The notes beneath the pieces were generated by a model, which saw only the letters and a program-made list of their open reading frames with translations, had not been told where the DNA came from and made no database searches. Below are positions 18,168 to 25,943 of a stretch of DNA of 64,000 nt, piece by piece. The DNA is from Bacillota bacterium (GTDB lineage: Bacteria > Bacillota > Clostridia > Acetivibrionales > DSM-1351), in NCBI GenBank assembly GCA_023397905.1, contig JAEWSZ010000059.1:14219-78218 (forward strand). The letters are read 5' to 3'. Made by a program: the position numbers and the translations under genes. The first letter of the stretch is position 1, and each line of letters begins with the position of its first letter.

Positions 18168-18425
18168 TCAAGCCTCTCCAAGTATAGGTTTAACTTTATA
18201 ATACAATGCATCTGCCATTCTTATATAATCCTTTGTCTGCATAACCTCAAGCAAATAATTCAGCAGAATATTTTTTTGTTGAAGCACTTCAGGATTATCC
18301 TGAAAGTTTTTATCAAAAAAATCCGATAATTCGGTACAAATATCTACAAAATCCTTATTTAATTCGTCAGGAAGTTTAAAATAAATATCAGCTGCAAATG
18401 TCTCTATTTTATCTACAATTTCCAT
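18168..18425 (-). CDS. Small acidic helical protein of unknown function between maf and pseB
   Basis: An 85-aa protein with no recognised motif, rich in Asp, Glu, Leu and Tyr and predicted helical by eye. Its ATG at 18425 follows the stop of the glycosyltransferase gene by 1 nt (the TTG at 18443 is less well placed), with GAGAGG 9 nt upstream. Position inside the glycosylation run suggests a partner of Maf or flagellin, such as a chaperone, but this is only context. Confidence 0.6.
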   Translation of the reverse strand: MEIVDKIETFAADIYFKLPDELNKDFVDICTELSDFFDKNFQDNPEVLQQKNILLNYLLEVMQTKDYIRMADALYYKVKPILGEA

Positions 18426-18426
18426 A

Positions 18427-20232
18427 TTATTTTTCCTCTCCAATATAACATTCCGTGTTTAGATGAGATTTCAATGCCATTATATAAACTTCAACGCTTT
18501 CAATAACTTTTTCACTGACTGCTTTTAAATCCTTATAATACTTAAGATTTCTTTCCATCATTTTCTTTTCATCCGAGGCATTTAATTGCATTGGAAAAGA
18601 ACGGATTTCCCTGTTGTAGCTGATTGTAACCGACTGAAGTATAAAATGTCCCGCTTGGTTTTCATTTAACAAACTATCTAATGTATTTCTCTGTTTTTCC
18701 ATAAGTGCAACCCGGCCATTTTTTTTACTTCCCAAAAGCTTATCATAATATTTTTTTGATTTTTTATTTAAATTCAAAAAATATTCTTTTAGTTCTTCAA
18801 AAAATGCTACAGCTTTATTAGTTACATCTTCTTTATTATTATCAATTTCTTGTCCTTCTTTTATTTTATCATAAATATAGGTTAATCTTTCGATATTCTC
18901 CCTGTTATTAAAATATTGTGAAATAACATCAGATAGTTTTAAATTTATTGCACCGGCGATTTTTGCGCCCCCTTCCGTTGCATTAATATAAGTTCTATCT
19001 TTATCCTGGGCAATAACACTTTCAATCCATGTCTTTGTATTTCTGAAATTTTCATTGGTTTCCAGCTTTTCACCATTTTGTCCTGCCACATATACAATAT
19101 TTTTTTTATAGTTGCTCATTGCATCTTCATCAAGATACTCTGAAAACCTGGCAGTATGTGTGCGTCCGCCTGTATACGCCAGATCCAATCCTGTAAATAT
19201 TATAGGATCACACTCCAAATATATGGCAAATGCAATAAGTACATGGGATACATTACTTCCCACCTCCAGATTTGTAAAACCAATAGCCTCATTAAATTTA
19301 TTAAATAACCCATCCCCTATTCTTCCGGTAAATATTATTTTATTAAACTTATCGAGAATATCATTTAGGATAACATTAGGCCCTACAAAAATAAGATCTT
19401 CTGGAATCACATGAGTATTATAAAAATTGGTTGTTAATTTAACTCTTTCTATAGAAGAAACAATATCAGGCTTAATATTTTTACCAAAAAGAGTATTCAT
19501 AGCTCCATCGACACTAAAAATAAGAGCTTTGTCTTTTAATTGTGTAAACAGATCAATATTTTTATCCAATGATGGTCCTGCTCCCACAATAACAGCAGGT
19601 TTACCCTTATATACACCTCCAAAAGGCTTACAATCCAATCCTCTGAAAACATGACTCCAATTATTTATATAATTATCCATTCCTATTAATACATCTTCTA
19701 CGGCGTTGCCAAATGCGCCTATCCAACTGTGAAGTTTTTCAAACAAAGCGTTTAGTATATTGTTCAATTCAATCGGATAATATGATTTGACATAGGGCAT
19801 GGTCAATATTTCAATATTTTTAAGATTGTAGATCTTTTCCAGATCAGAAAACGCCAAATCCATTTGTCTTCCAAGTGTATTCTCAGTTCCAATTATCAAA
19901 TTAACCCTGGGATCTGAAAAAAGTGCTATCTGACCGGTATCTCCATTAACATAAATGCTTTCTGTGTTTTCATTTATAATCTCCACAATGATCATTGTGC
20001 TGAATGGAGTTTTTCTTTTATATATTTCTAAAATCAAATTAAAATTTCTCAGTCCAAAAATTATAAAATTTCTGTGATAAGTAAAATCAATTCTGTTTAT
20101 GATCAATTCAACTTCTTTATCCTTATCTATCTGGCTGGTTAATAAATATTTCGTGACATCTGATGGCTCATTTTCAGTCGGCTCAACATTCCAGACAGAC
20201 TCTTTTACCTTGCTCAATTTGATAAACGCCAT
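18427..20232 (-). CDS. Maf-type flagellin glycosyltransferase (DUF115 / 6-HMPPK-like)
   Basis: Motility accessory factor family, which transfers nonulosonic acids such as pseudaminic acid to Ser/Thr of flagellin in the cytoplasm. The 601-aa protein has the DUF115 core with GKPAVIVGAGPSLDKNI near residue 210, KPDIVSSIER and IFTGLDLAYTGGRTH near 345, and a helical C-terminal third (440-590). It is directly downstream of flagellin past a terminator, and leads into pseB. GGAGG is 5 nt before the ATG. Confidence 0.9.
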   Translation of the reverse strand: MAFIKLSKVKESVWNVEPTENEPSDVTKYLLTSQIDKDKEVELIINRIDFTYHRNFIIFGLRNFNLILEIYKRKTPFSTMIIVEIINENTESIYVNGDTGQIALFSDPRVNLIIGTENTLGRQMDLAFSDLEKIYNLKNIEILTMPYVKSYYPIELNNILNALFEKLHSWIGAFGNAVEDVLIGMDNYINNWSHVFRGLDCKPFGGVYKGKPAVIVGAGPSLDKNIDLFTQLKDKALIFSVDGAMNTLFGKNIKPDIVSSIERVKLTTNFYNTHVIPEDLIFVGPNVILNDILDKFNKIIFTGRIGDGLFNKFNEAIGFTNLEVGSNVSHVLIAFAIYLECDPIIFTGLDLAYTGGRTHTARFSEYLDEDAMSNYKKNIVYVAGQNGEKLETNENFRNTKTWIESVIAQDKDRTYINATEGGAKIAGAINLKLSDVISQYFNNRENIERLTYIYDKIKEGQEIDNNKEDVTNKAVAFFEELKEYFLNLNKKSKKYYDKLLGSKKNGRVALMEKQRNTLDSLLNENQAGHFILQSVTISYNREIRSFPMQLNASDEKKMMERNLKYYKDLKAVSEKVIESVEVYIMALKSHLNTECYIGEEK

Positions 20233-20265
20233 AATTTCCTCCGAAAATACATTAGCATAACTGAT

Positions 20266-20302
20266 AAAAAGAGGCAGCAGCCTAAGCCAGTGCCTCTTTT
20301 TT
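20266..20302 (-). terminator. Rho-independent terminator after flagellin
   Basis: Inverted repeat AAAAGAGGCA/TGCCTCTTTT around a 14-nt loop, followed on the minus strand by U-rich sequence. It lies 20 nt after the flagellin stop and before maf; partial read-through could feed the glycosylation genes. Confidence 0.85.
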
Positions 20303-20322
20303 CATTACAGGATTATACTTGA

Positions 20323-21504
20323 TTATTGTAATAACTGCAGTACACTCTGTGGCTGTTGATTTGCCTGAGCAAGCATTGCCTGAGCAGCCTGAGTAAGAAT
20401 ATTGCTCTTTGTGTACTCAGTCATTTCCTTAGCCATGTCTACGTCACGGATACGTGATTCGGAAGCCTGCAGATTTTCAGAAGCTGTATCCAAGTTATTG
20501 ATAGTATGTTCAAGTCTGTTCTGAATAGCACCCAGTGAAGATCTCTGATGTGATACCTGTGAAATAGCGTTGTTAACTGTTTCAATAGCGTTAGCAGCAC
20601 CCCACTTTGATGAAATATCAACTTTATCTACACCCAAATCACTTGACTTCATGCTTCCAATTGAAATAAACAGAGTTTGTCCGGAATTTGCTCCGATCTG
20701 AGCCAATATTGAGTTGTCGAGATCACTTGTAGCTGATTGATAATCACCAAATACAAATGTAATACTTTCTCCAACCTTCATATCCTGAACACTTCCGCTA
20801 AGCGATAAAGCAGTACCACCTATGATATCTGTCCCAAAAGCAATCTGAGCTGCAGAAACCGTAAGAAGAGTTGTTATATTTTGTCCACCGCTCTTTGATA
20901 TTACTTTAAAATAACTTGCGCTAAATGTACCTTCATCACCAGAAACTCTTACAATTGTAACTGCTCCATTGTACTTTGATCCGGTTTTAACAGCATCCTG
21001 AAAAGCTGTGAGGTTTGCACCAATCACTAATTTTGAATTGTTGTTGATATTAACAAATCCGTCAACTTTGTCTGCAACACCCTTTGCAGTACCGTCTAAC
21101 AGTTTCTTGGTATTGAACTCGGTAGTATTTGCAATTCTGTCAAGTTCACTTTGTAACTGTGAGACTTCAGACTGGAGTTCTTTTCTGTCTGAATCTGTGT
21201 TGGTATCATTTGCTGACTGAACTGACAATTCTCTCATTCTCTGCAGAATTGAGTGTGATTCGTTCAAAGCACCTTCAGCTGTCTGAATCAATGAAATACT
21301 GTCCTGTGAATTTCTGGATGCCTGATCCAAACCTCTGATCTGACCTCTCATTTTTTCAGATATTGCCAAACCTGCTGCATCGTCTCCGGCTCTGTTGATT
21401 CTGAGACCTGATGACAACTTTTCCAGTGACTTCTGAGTGTTTGTTCTGTTAACACCTAACTGTCTGTTAGTGTTAATAGCCATAAGATTGTGATTAATTC
21501 TCAT
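20323..21504 (-). CDS. hag: Flagellin (filament protein)
   Basis: Filament subunit of 393 aa. The N-terminal D0/D1 region (MRINHNLMAINTNRQL to about 150) and C-terminal D1/D0 region (about 300-393, ending QQPQSVLQLLQ) are typical. The variable centre (150-295) is Ser/Thr/Gly rich and the likely site of O-glycosylation by the adjacent Maf/Pse system. The ATG is 11 nt after GGAGG. Transcription comes from its own sigma-28 promoter, the leader has a likely CsrA site, and a strong terminator follows. Only one flagellin gene is in the window. Confidence 0.97.
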   Translation of the reverse strand: MRINHNLMAINTNRQLGVNRTNTQKSLEKLSSGLRINRAGDDAAGLAISEKMRGQIRGLDQASRNSQDSISLIQTAEGALNESHSILQRMRELSVQSANDTNTDSDRKELQSEVSQLQSELDRIANTTEFNTKKLLDGTAKGVADKVDGFVNINNNSKLVIGANLTAFQDAVKTGSKYNGAVTIVRVSGDEGTFSASYFKVISKSGGQNITTLLTVSAAQIAFGTDIIGGTALSLSGSVQDMKVGESITFVFGDYQSATSDLDNSILAQIGANSGQTLFISIGSMKSSDLGVDKVDISSKWGAANAIETVNNAISQVSHQRSSLGAIQNRLEHTINNLDTASENLQASESRIRDVDMAKEMTEYTKSNILTQAAQAMLAQANQQPQSVLQLLQ

Positions 21505-21515
21505 AACTTAAAAAT

Positions 21516-21557
21516 CCTCCATGATTTTATTTTTTATTTACGGGAATCCTTTCCCGT
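21516..21557 (-). promoter_or_regulatory. Probable CsrA-binding leader of flagellin mRNA
   Basis: The leader RNA holds a perfect 7-bp hairpin (ACGGGAA/UUCCCGU, 21540-21557) whose 4-nt loop is AGGA. A second GGA lies in the GGAGG ribosome site at 21516-21520, about 30 nt away. A GGA in a hairpin loop plus a GGA in the ribosome site is the known layout of CsrA repression of hag in Bacillus subtilis. CsrA and FliW are encoded at 28.9-29.6 kb. Confidence 0.75.
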
Positions 21558-21628
21558 ATGGTATGCAGACCCGCCATCTGATTTTATCCGGCCGGTATAA
21601 AGGCAGATGTACTTTTCTACTTAATTAT

Positions 21629-21655
21629 ATATCGTAACATTTTTGAAATACTTTA
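21629..21655 (-). promoter_or_regulatory. Sigma-28 promoter for flagellin
   Basis: TAAA (21652-21655), 15-nt spacer, TACGATAT (21629-21636) on the minus strand, close to the SigD consensus. The leader would be about 117 nt long. Confidence 0.8.
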
Positions 21656-21665
21656 TAGAAAAAAT

Positions 21666-21693
21666 AAAAAATCATAAAAATTTATGATTTTTT
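21666..21693 (-). terminator. AT-rich terminator after the DUF4910 gene
   Basis: Perfect 13-bp arms AAAAAATCATAAA/TTTATGATTTTTT around a 2-nt centre, followed by a U-rich run on the minus strand. It separates the upstream modification genes from the flagellin promoter. Confidence 0.6.
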
Positions 21694-21717
21694 ATCAAAA
21701 AATTTTGTATTTTTTTG

Positions 21718-22998
21718 TTAGCAAATAGATATTAATTCTGACTGAATCAATTTTGATATTATACTCAGTATTTCCTCTACCGGTACTTTAATAATATTGC
21801 TTATATCAATTAAGTCATTTTGTCCATCTGCATATGCTATAAAATTCATCATATTTCTTACTTCTTTACCTGAATTTTTTGAACTTATGGTAGGATATAA
21901 TCCTCTTTTTCCCAGCTGGGGCTCTCCCAGGCAATTTATTTTATATTTATAATTGTTTTCAATAACTAATATACATTTTTTATAAATATCCAATGATTCT
22001 GTTAGTGATTTTGCAGAAATAAATTCCATATTGTCGGCGGACGTGTGATATTCAGGATATTCCCCATACTTTGTCCTCATTATGGAGCAAACCGGTAAAT
22101 CTATTCCTGGACTACAGTATTGCCTTTCATCAGAACCCCTTGTTAAAAATGAATATCTATTAAATCTTGTACTTCCCAATACATTTTGTGCTACCCTGTC
22201 TGCCAAAGTATTACCATATCTGGATTCCAAATATGAGAAATCCCCGTTATCCCCCAAGCATGTGAGAACAAAACCAGCAATAGTATTTTTTCTCATTTGC
22301 TCCAGATTTCTGCTGATATATGTAAGTGAACCAATAGTTTCGGGTATAAATATGATTCTATATGTATATTTTTTTTTCTGCATTTCTGACAACCACTTAG
22401 CAAGATATATGGCTACACATGGACCTGAAAGTTCATTATTTGCCATGGATGGATGACATATATATGTCGACAAAAGCACTTCTTTATCTGATTCCCCAGG
22501 TAAAATGATTTCTCCATATGTTAAACTTCCATCCTTTAATTCACTATCAATATACACATGATAATTCCCGGGTTTTAAAGTTTGTCTTTGCTTTTCCGAA
22601 ATACAAAATCCAAATCTTTCTTTATAATATGATGTGATATACGGTACTACCTCTGGTTGTTCAGGCAAAGAGTAGAGATGTTTCTGAAGCTCCTCTAAAG
22701 TCATTATTTTATCAATTGGTGTTGAATACCCCATAACATGAAGGTTATTCTTTTTAAAGTCAATTATCTTTATTCCATTTTCATCCTGCACATATGCATC
22801 ATATATATTCCATTCTTTTGGGACAGACCAGTCAAATACTTTTGTTCCAGTAGGTACTTCAAATATATCCATCGTTTGACATATTTCTTTTAATATATGT
22901 AAAGTCTCTCTTACTCCATTGCCAGTAATACTTCGGCAAATAGGAAACAATTTCCCCGCAAGATTATACATTTTTTCTGCTTCAGATGTGTTATTCAT
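21718..22998 (-). CDS. DUF4910/aminopeptidase-like protein of flagellar glycan modification
   Basis: A 426-aa protein with an M28-like zinc peptidase fold: metal-ligand-like motifs STYICHPSMANNELSG, GSDERQY and EYHTSADN are visible, followed by a winged-helix-like C-terminus (about 370-426). The family (DUF4910/DUF2172) includes Cj1295 of Campylobacter jejuni, linked to a di-O-methylglyceroyl form of pseudaminic acid on flagellin. Here it lies between AAC(3)-like and flagellin genes, which supports the same kind of role. The real reaction is unknown. AAAGG stands 7 nt before the ATG. Confidence 0.8.
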   Translation of the reverse strand: MNNTSEAEKMYNLAGKLFPICRSITGNGVRETLHILKEICQTMDIFEVPTGTKVFDWSVPKEWNIYDAYVQDENGIKIIDFKKNNLHVMGYSTPIDKIMTLEELQKHLYSLPEQPEVVPYITSYYKERFGFCISEKQRQTLKPGNYHVYIDSELKDGSLTYGEIILPGESDKEVLLSTYICHPSMANNELSGPCVAIYLAKWLSEMQKKKYTYRIIFIPETIGSLTYISRNLEQMRKNTIAGFVLTCLGDNGDFSYLESRYGNTLADRVAQNVLGSTRFNRYSFLTRGSDERQYCSPGIDLPVCSIMRTKYGEYPEYHTSADNMEFISAKSLTESLDIYKKCILVIENNYKYKINCLGEPQLGKRGLYPTISSKNSGKEVRNMMNFIAYADGQNDLIDISNIIKVPVEEILSIISKLIQSELISIC

Positions 22999-23066
22999 GT
23001 TTAGACCTTTCTTATCTATTATTCAATTTTCCTCAATAATATATCTCTTTTTATTTAGTCGACAAA

Positions 23067-23858
23067 TTATCCAATGATTGAATACGGATCATCGACAAGT
23101 ATCTTACACAGAACATTGAATATTTCATTTTCTTTAAGCACTTCTACATAATGATGCCCTATTGGAATAATAGTAATAAGGTTTTGATTTCTTAAATATT
23201 CATGCAAATTATTCACATTAGGCGCACTTCTTTCATCCAATTTTCTTACAAAATAAAAAAACTCATCTACATATTCCTCATCACAATCCTTAATAATTCC
23301 AGTAAACTTTTTCATAAATCTATAGGAAACACCCAGCTTTTGTTCTATGAAATGGAGTTGTGTAAGTGCAAATTGTGGAGTTCCCAATTGAACTATTTTT
23401 GCATTAACTTCATGAATATACCCAAAAATGGAATCTTCTCCAAAACAGCTTTTTCCAACTCTACTTATTTTCTCAGCCTCCCTCCCCCAAATCGCAGTAG
23501 AAAAAATAGGATCTTTAGTTCTCATAACCCCTGCATGTTTTCTAAAATATTCAGTAAGAATTCCAACTGTAGATGATGTATTATTTACATCATATTTTTC
23601 ACCTTTACAAAAACTATATGTAAAAGTTGGCATTATCAAAGTTCCATTTGATCCAACCACTTCTTTGAACACATTTACTATTTTTTCTAGAAAAACATTC
23701 CTATTTTGAAAAACAGGTCTTCCTATAGTTGATACATCCGAATGAATAAAAAGAGTATCCCCAGACTTAATTTCAGCTAACAATAATGCTTTCTTGATAT
23801 CATCAGTTGTAATATCTCCATTTTTTGATTTATATAGAATATCAGAATCAACATCCAT
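23067..23858 (-). CDS. AAC(3)-family N-acetyltransferase-like protein
   Basis: A 263-aa member of the aminoglycoside 3-N-acetyltransferase superfamily: LFIHSDVSTIGR at the N-terminus, GTLIMPTFTYSF and the RTKDPIFSTAIWG segment are typical. Family members in flagellar and capsule loci are thought to acylate amino sugars, so antibiotic resistance should not be assumed. It shares its neighbourhood with DUF4910, ACP and FkbH-like genes, and could be the acyltransferase moving a glyceroyl group onto the sugar; this is inference. Confidence 0.8.
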   Translation of the reverse strand: MDVDSDILYKSKNGDITTDDIKKALLLAEIKSGDTLFIHSDVSTIGRPVFQNRNVFLEKIVNVFKEVVGSNGTLIMPTFTYSFCKGEKYDVNNTSSTVGILTEYFRKHAGVMRTKDPIFSTAIWGREAEKISRVGKSCFGEDSIFGYIHEVNAKIVQLGTPQFALTQLHFIEQKLGVSYRFMKKFTGIIKDCDEEYVDEFFYFVRKLDERSAPNVNNLHEYLRNQNLITIIPIGHHYVEVLKENEIFNVLCKILVDDPYSIIG

Positions 23859-23882
23859 TTATCGGTTTCCTCTTCCTTTCAA

Positions 23883-24180
23883 TTACAATCCCAATTCCTG
23901 ATCTTTTAATAACTTATCTAGGAACAGAACCTGTAATATAAGTTCTCTTATTGCTTCCATTAGCCTTGCAATATTGCCTGCTTTTAGCAACATAGTCATC
24001 AAGCAACATTTCAAGTTCTAGTCTTGCATATTACTGTCTTTCACAAACTCCAGTGGCAACTGACCCACACAGTGTCTTTGTTCTCTTTATTCCAACGGTC
24101 CTTACTTTTTCTTTATGCCACCTTGCATTAATTCCTTCAGTTCCCAATTCCAATAAGTTTTCTGGAAAAGGTGTAATTTC
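23883..24180 (-). pseudogene. Decayed IS110-family transposase fragment
   Basis: Minus-strand translation gives a stretch with LLELGTEGINARWHKEKVR and VGIKRTKTL, then an in-frame TAA, then YARLELEMLLDDYVAKSRQ, and in another frame ARLMEAIRELILQVLFLDK. These resemble the middle part of IS110-family transposases (the GINxxW...GxxRAKTL region and the helical part before the Tnp_20 domain). It is broken by at least one stop and one frameshift and lacks both ends, so it is not active. Family identity is by recollection of the motif pattern. Confidence 0.6.
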
Positions 24181-24222
24181 AACATTATCATACTATTCTG
24201 TAATTCTGGGTAAATACATTTA

Positions 24223-24293
24223 GGGCAACCTCCGATAGTCGGATTTATTTCCTCTAGTTAGTAGAATAAATCTATTCTATCGTGAGGTTGTCC
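24223..24293. repeat. Long imperfect inverted repeat beside the transposase remnant
   Basis: Outer arms GGGCAACCTCCGATAG (24223-24238) and its near complement (24277-24293), inner arms GATTTATT (24242-24249) and AATAAATC (24265-24272). It could fold as one long stem-loop. It lies between the IS110-like remnant and the VOC gene and may be part of the old element or a small non-autonomous repeat; a terminator is less likely because no U-run follows on the minus strand. Confidence 0.6.
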
Positions 24294-24348
24294 TTTTGGC
24301 GAAATCGTTAATTCTTTTTAACAAGAATGCTTTCAATGATCAAAGCTA

Positions 24349-24741
24349 TTAATTTTTTTGTAAAAATTCTATTAAATTTTTTTCATATTTAATAAACGCT
24401 ATAAGACCACCTTCAAAAGCAATATCAGGAATTGGTTTACAAACTACAATTGCTCCTTTTTCTCTCGAATCTTTAATAGCCTGATTTATATTTTCTACCT
24501 GGTAGCATATATGATGCATACCTCCTCCTGATTCTAAGAATTTAAATACCGGCGACTTTTCACCTAAAGGTTCAAGTAGTTCTATTGAAACTTCATTTTC
24601 AAAGTTAATAAAACATTCATTGACTTTTTGCACTTTATTATAAATGACTTCACTTACATTAACATTTTGCCATATAAACTCATTTTGCTTGATATATTCC
24701 TTTATATTACTGCAAACTATTCCTATATGATGGACTCTCAT
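24349..24741 (-). CDS. VOC/glyoxalase-fold protein
   Basis: A 130-aa vicinal-oxygen-chelate protein with two beta-alpha-beta-beta-beta modules; possible metal ligands are His4 or His5 in VHHIG, Glu in SIELLEP, and His in GGGMHHICYQV, close to methylmalonyl-CoA epimerase. It lies downstream of the methyltransferase and ACP genes, so it may act on an ACP- or CoA-bound acyl group. The substrate is unknown. GAGG is a few bases before the ATG. Confidence 0.75.
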   Translation of the reverse strand: MRVHHIGIVCSNIKEYIKQNEFIWQNVNVSEVIYNKVQKVNECFINFENEVSIELLEPLGEKSPVFKFLESGGGMHHICYQVENINQAIKDSREKGAIVVCKPIPDIAFEGGLIAFIKYEKNLIEFLQKN

Positions 24742-24756
24742 TTTTACCTCTTATAT

Positions 24757-25701
24757 TCACGCTTTAATTATGATGGCCGCGTAATCAATTGGTACTTTAG
24801 TCATACCTTCCTGATATTTTTTATCACCAATACAAATTATTTCTTCAGCTTCAATTTTAAATTCACTTTTAGTTAAGACTTCTCTGATATCATCAACAGA
24901 TTCAAACATAAAAATGTGATCAATACTTGCTGCAAATGCAGCAGTAGTTAAAAAACATTTCCCATTAGGTTTTAAAACCCTATGTATTTCGCCCAAAGCT
25001 CTTATAGGATCTTCTATATGCTCAAGAACTTCTCCACAAACCACGGAATCGAACATTTCATTCCCTAAGTTTAATTGCATTATATCTCCAATATCAAGAT
25101 GGTATTTAGATTTTTCAATTTTAAAATGATCCAGATTTAATTTCGTATAATCCAATGAATACTGACTTATATCAATTCCCTCTGTAATCCATTCATGCAA
25201 ACGATCCAAAAATAGTGATGTAAATAATCCATGTCCTGTTCCAATTTCAAGATTACTCCCGCATTTATCCAATCGAGGTATAAAATTATTTTGAAAAAAA
25301 TTAAAAATTTTATAATGATTATACCAAAGAAATGAAGAAAGCAGTAATCCACTTAAATAATAACCTTCCATAACTTCACTATTATGGTATACTTCACGTC
25401 TTGTATCTTCAAATGATGAATGCAGATACCTTCCACTCAAATTTAGGTCCTTTTGAAGCTTTATATATTCAAATGAAAACTTAATATATCCTTTAATGGC
25501 ATTTTCTAATCTTTCTTCACTATTTTCAATGCTCATGACCAGATTTGATACTTTTTCTCCGAAAGAAAGAAATTCATCATTATATTCATGATAGGACCTT
25601 AGTACATCACTTTCAAAAAATGCAAATTTGCCTATTACTTTTTCAAGGATAAAATATAACTTAGGATAATTTTCTTTTATATTCATTAATTCATTATTCA
25701 T
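24757..25701 (-). CDS. SAM-dependent class I methyltransferase
   Basis: A 314-aa protein with an N-terminal helical region (1-140) and a Rossmann methyltransferase domain: motif I LEIGTGHGLFTS near residue 148, VVCGEVLEHIEDP and the RVLKPNGKCFLT strand. It overlaps the ACP gene by 4 nt (ATGA), suggesting that it works on the ACP-bound product. O-methylation of a glyceroyl group is a sensible guess from the FkbH-like neighbour and from Campylobacter, but is not shown by the sequence. Confidence 0.8.
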   Translation of the reverse strand: MNNELMNIKENYPKLYFILEKVIGKFAFFESDVLRSYHEYNDEFLSFGEKVSNLVMSIENSEERLENAIKGYIKFSFEYIKLQKDLNLSGRYLHSSFEDTRREVYHNSEVMEGYYLSGLLLSSFLWYNHYKIFNFFQNNFIPRLDKCGSNLEIGTGHGLFTSLFLDRLHEWITEGIDISQYSLDYTKLNLDHFKIEKSKYHLDIGDIMQLNLGNEMFDSVVCGEVLEHIEDPIRALGEIHRVLKPNGKCFLTTAAFAASIDHIFMFESVDDIREVLTKSEFKIEAEEIICIGDKKYQEGMTKVPIDYAAIIIKA

Positions 25702-25931
25702 TTAATTAATCCTTTCTCGATAAGAGAATTAAAAATTCCACCAAGATTTTCAAATTCGACTGCTTCATCCATAGTAAAATCAATGTTATATTTTTGTTCA
25801 ACTACTGCAATAATTTCCCAATGCATTAATGAGTCCCAATTTTCAGTATTACTACTATTTGAACTTTCATTTAAAGTACTGGCATCAACTTTTAAAACTG
25901 TTGCAACAAGCTCTTTGAATTGATTATTCAT
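25698..25931 (-). CDS. Acyl carrier protein
   Basis: A 77-aa dedicated acyl carrier protein with the phosphopantetheine serine in NWDSLMHWEI (Ser near 34), acidic helices and a normal length. AGGAGG is well placed before the ATG. It sits between the FkbH-like and methyltransferase genes and overlaps the latter, so it probably carries the acyl group made by the FkbH-like enzyme and is not the fatty-acid ACP. Confidence 0.88.
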   Translation of the reverse strand: MNNQFKELVATVLKVDASTLNESSNSSNTENWDSLMHWEIIAVVEQKYNIDFTMDEAVEFENLGGIFNSLIEKGLIK

Positions 25932-25943
25932 TTTGCCTCCTAA

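Noticed and set aside
23067..23858. Aminoglycoside resistance gene
   Set aside because: The AAC(3)-like protein lies in a flagellar sugar cluster, where such proteins modify sugars; nothing in the sequence supports drug resistance.
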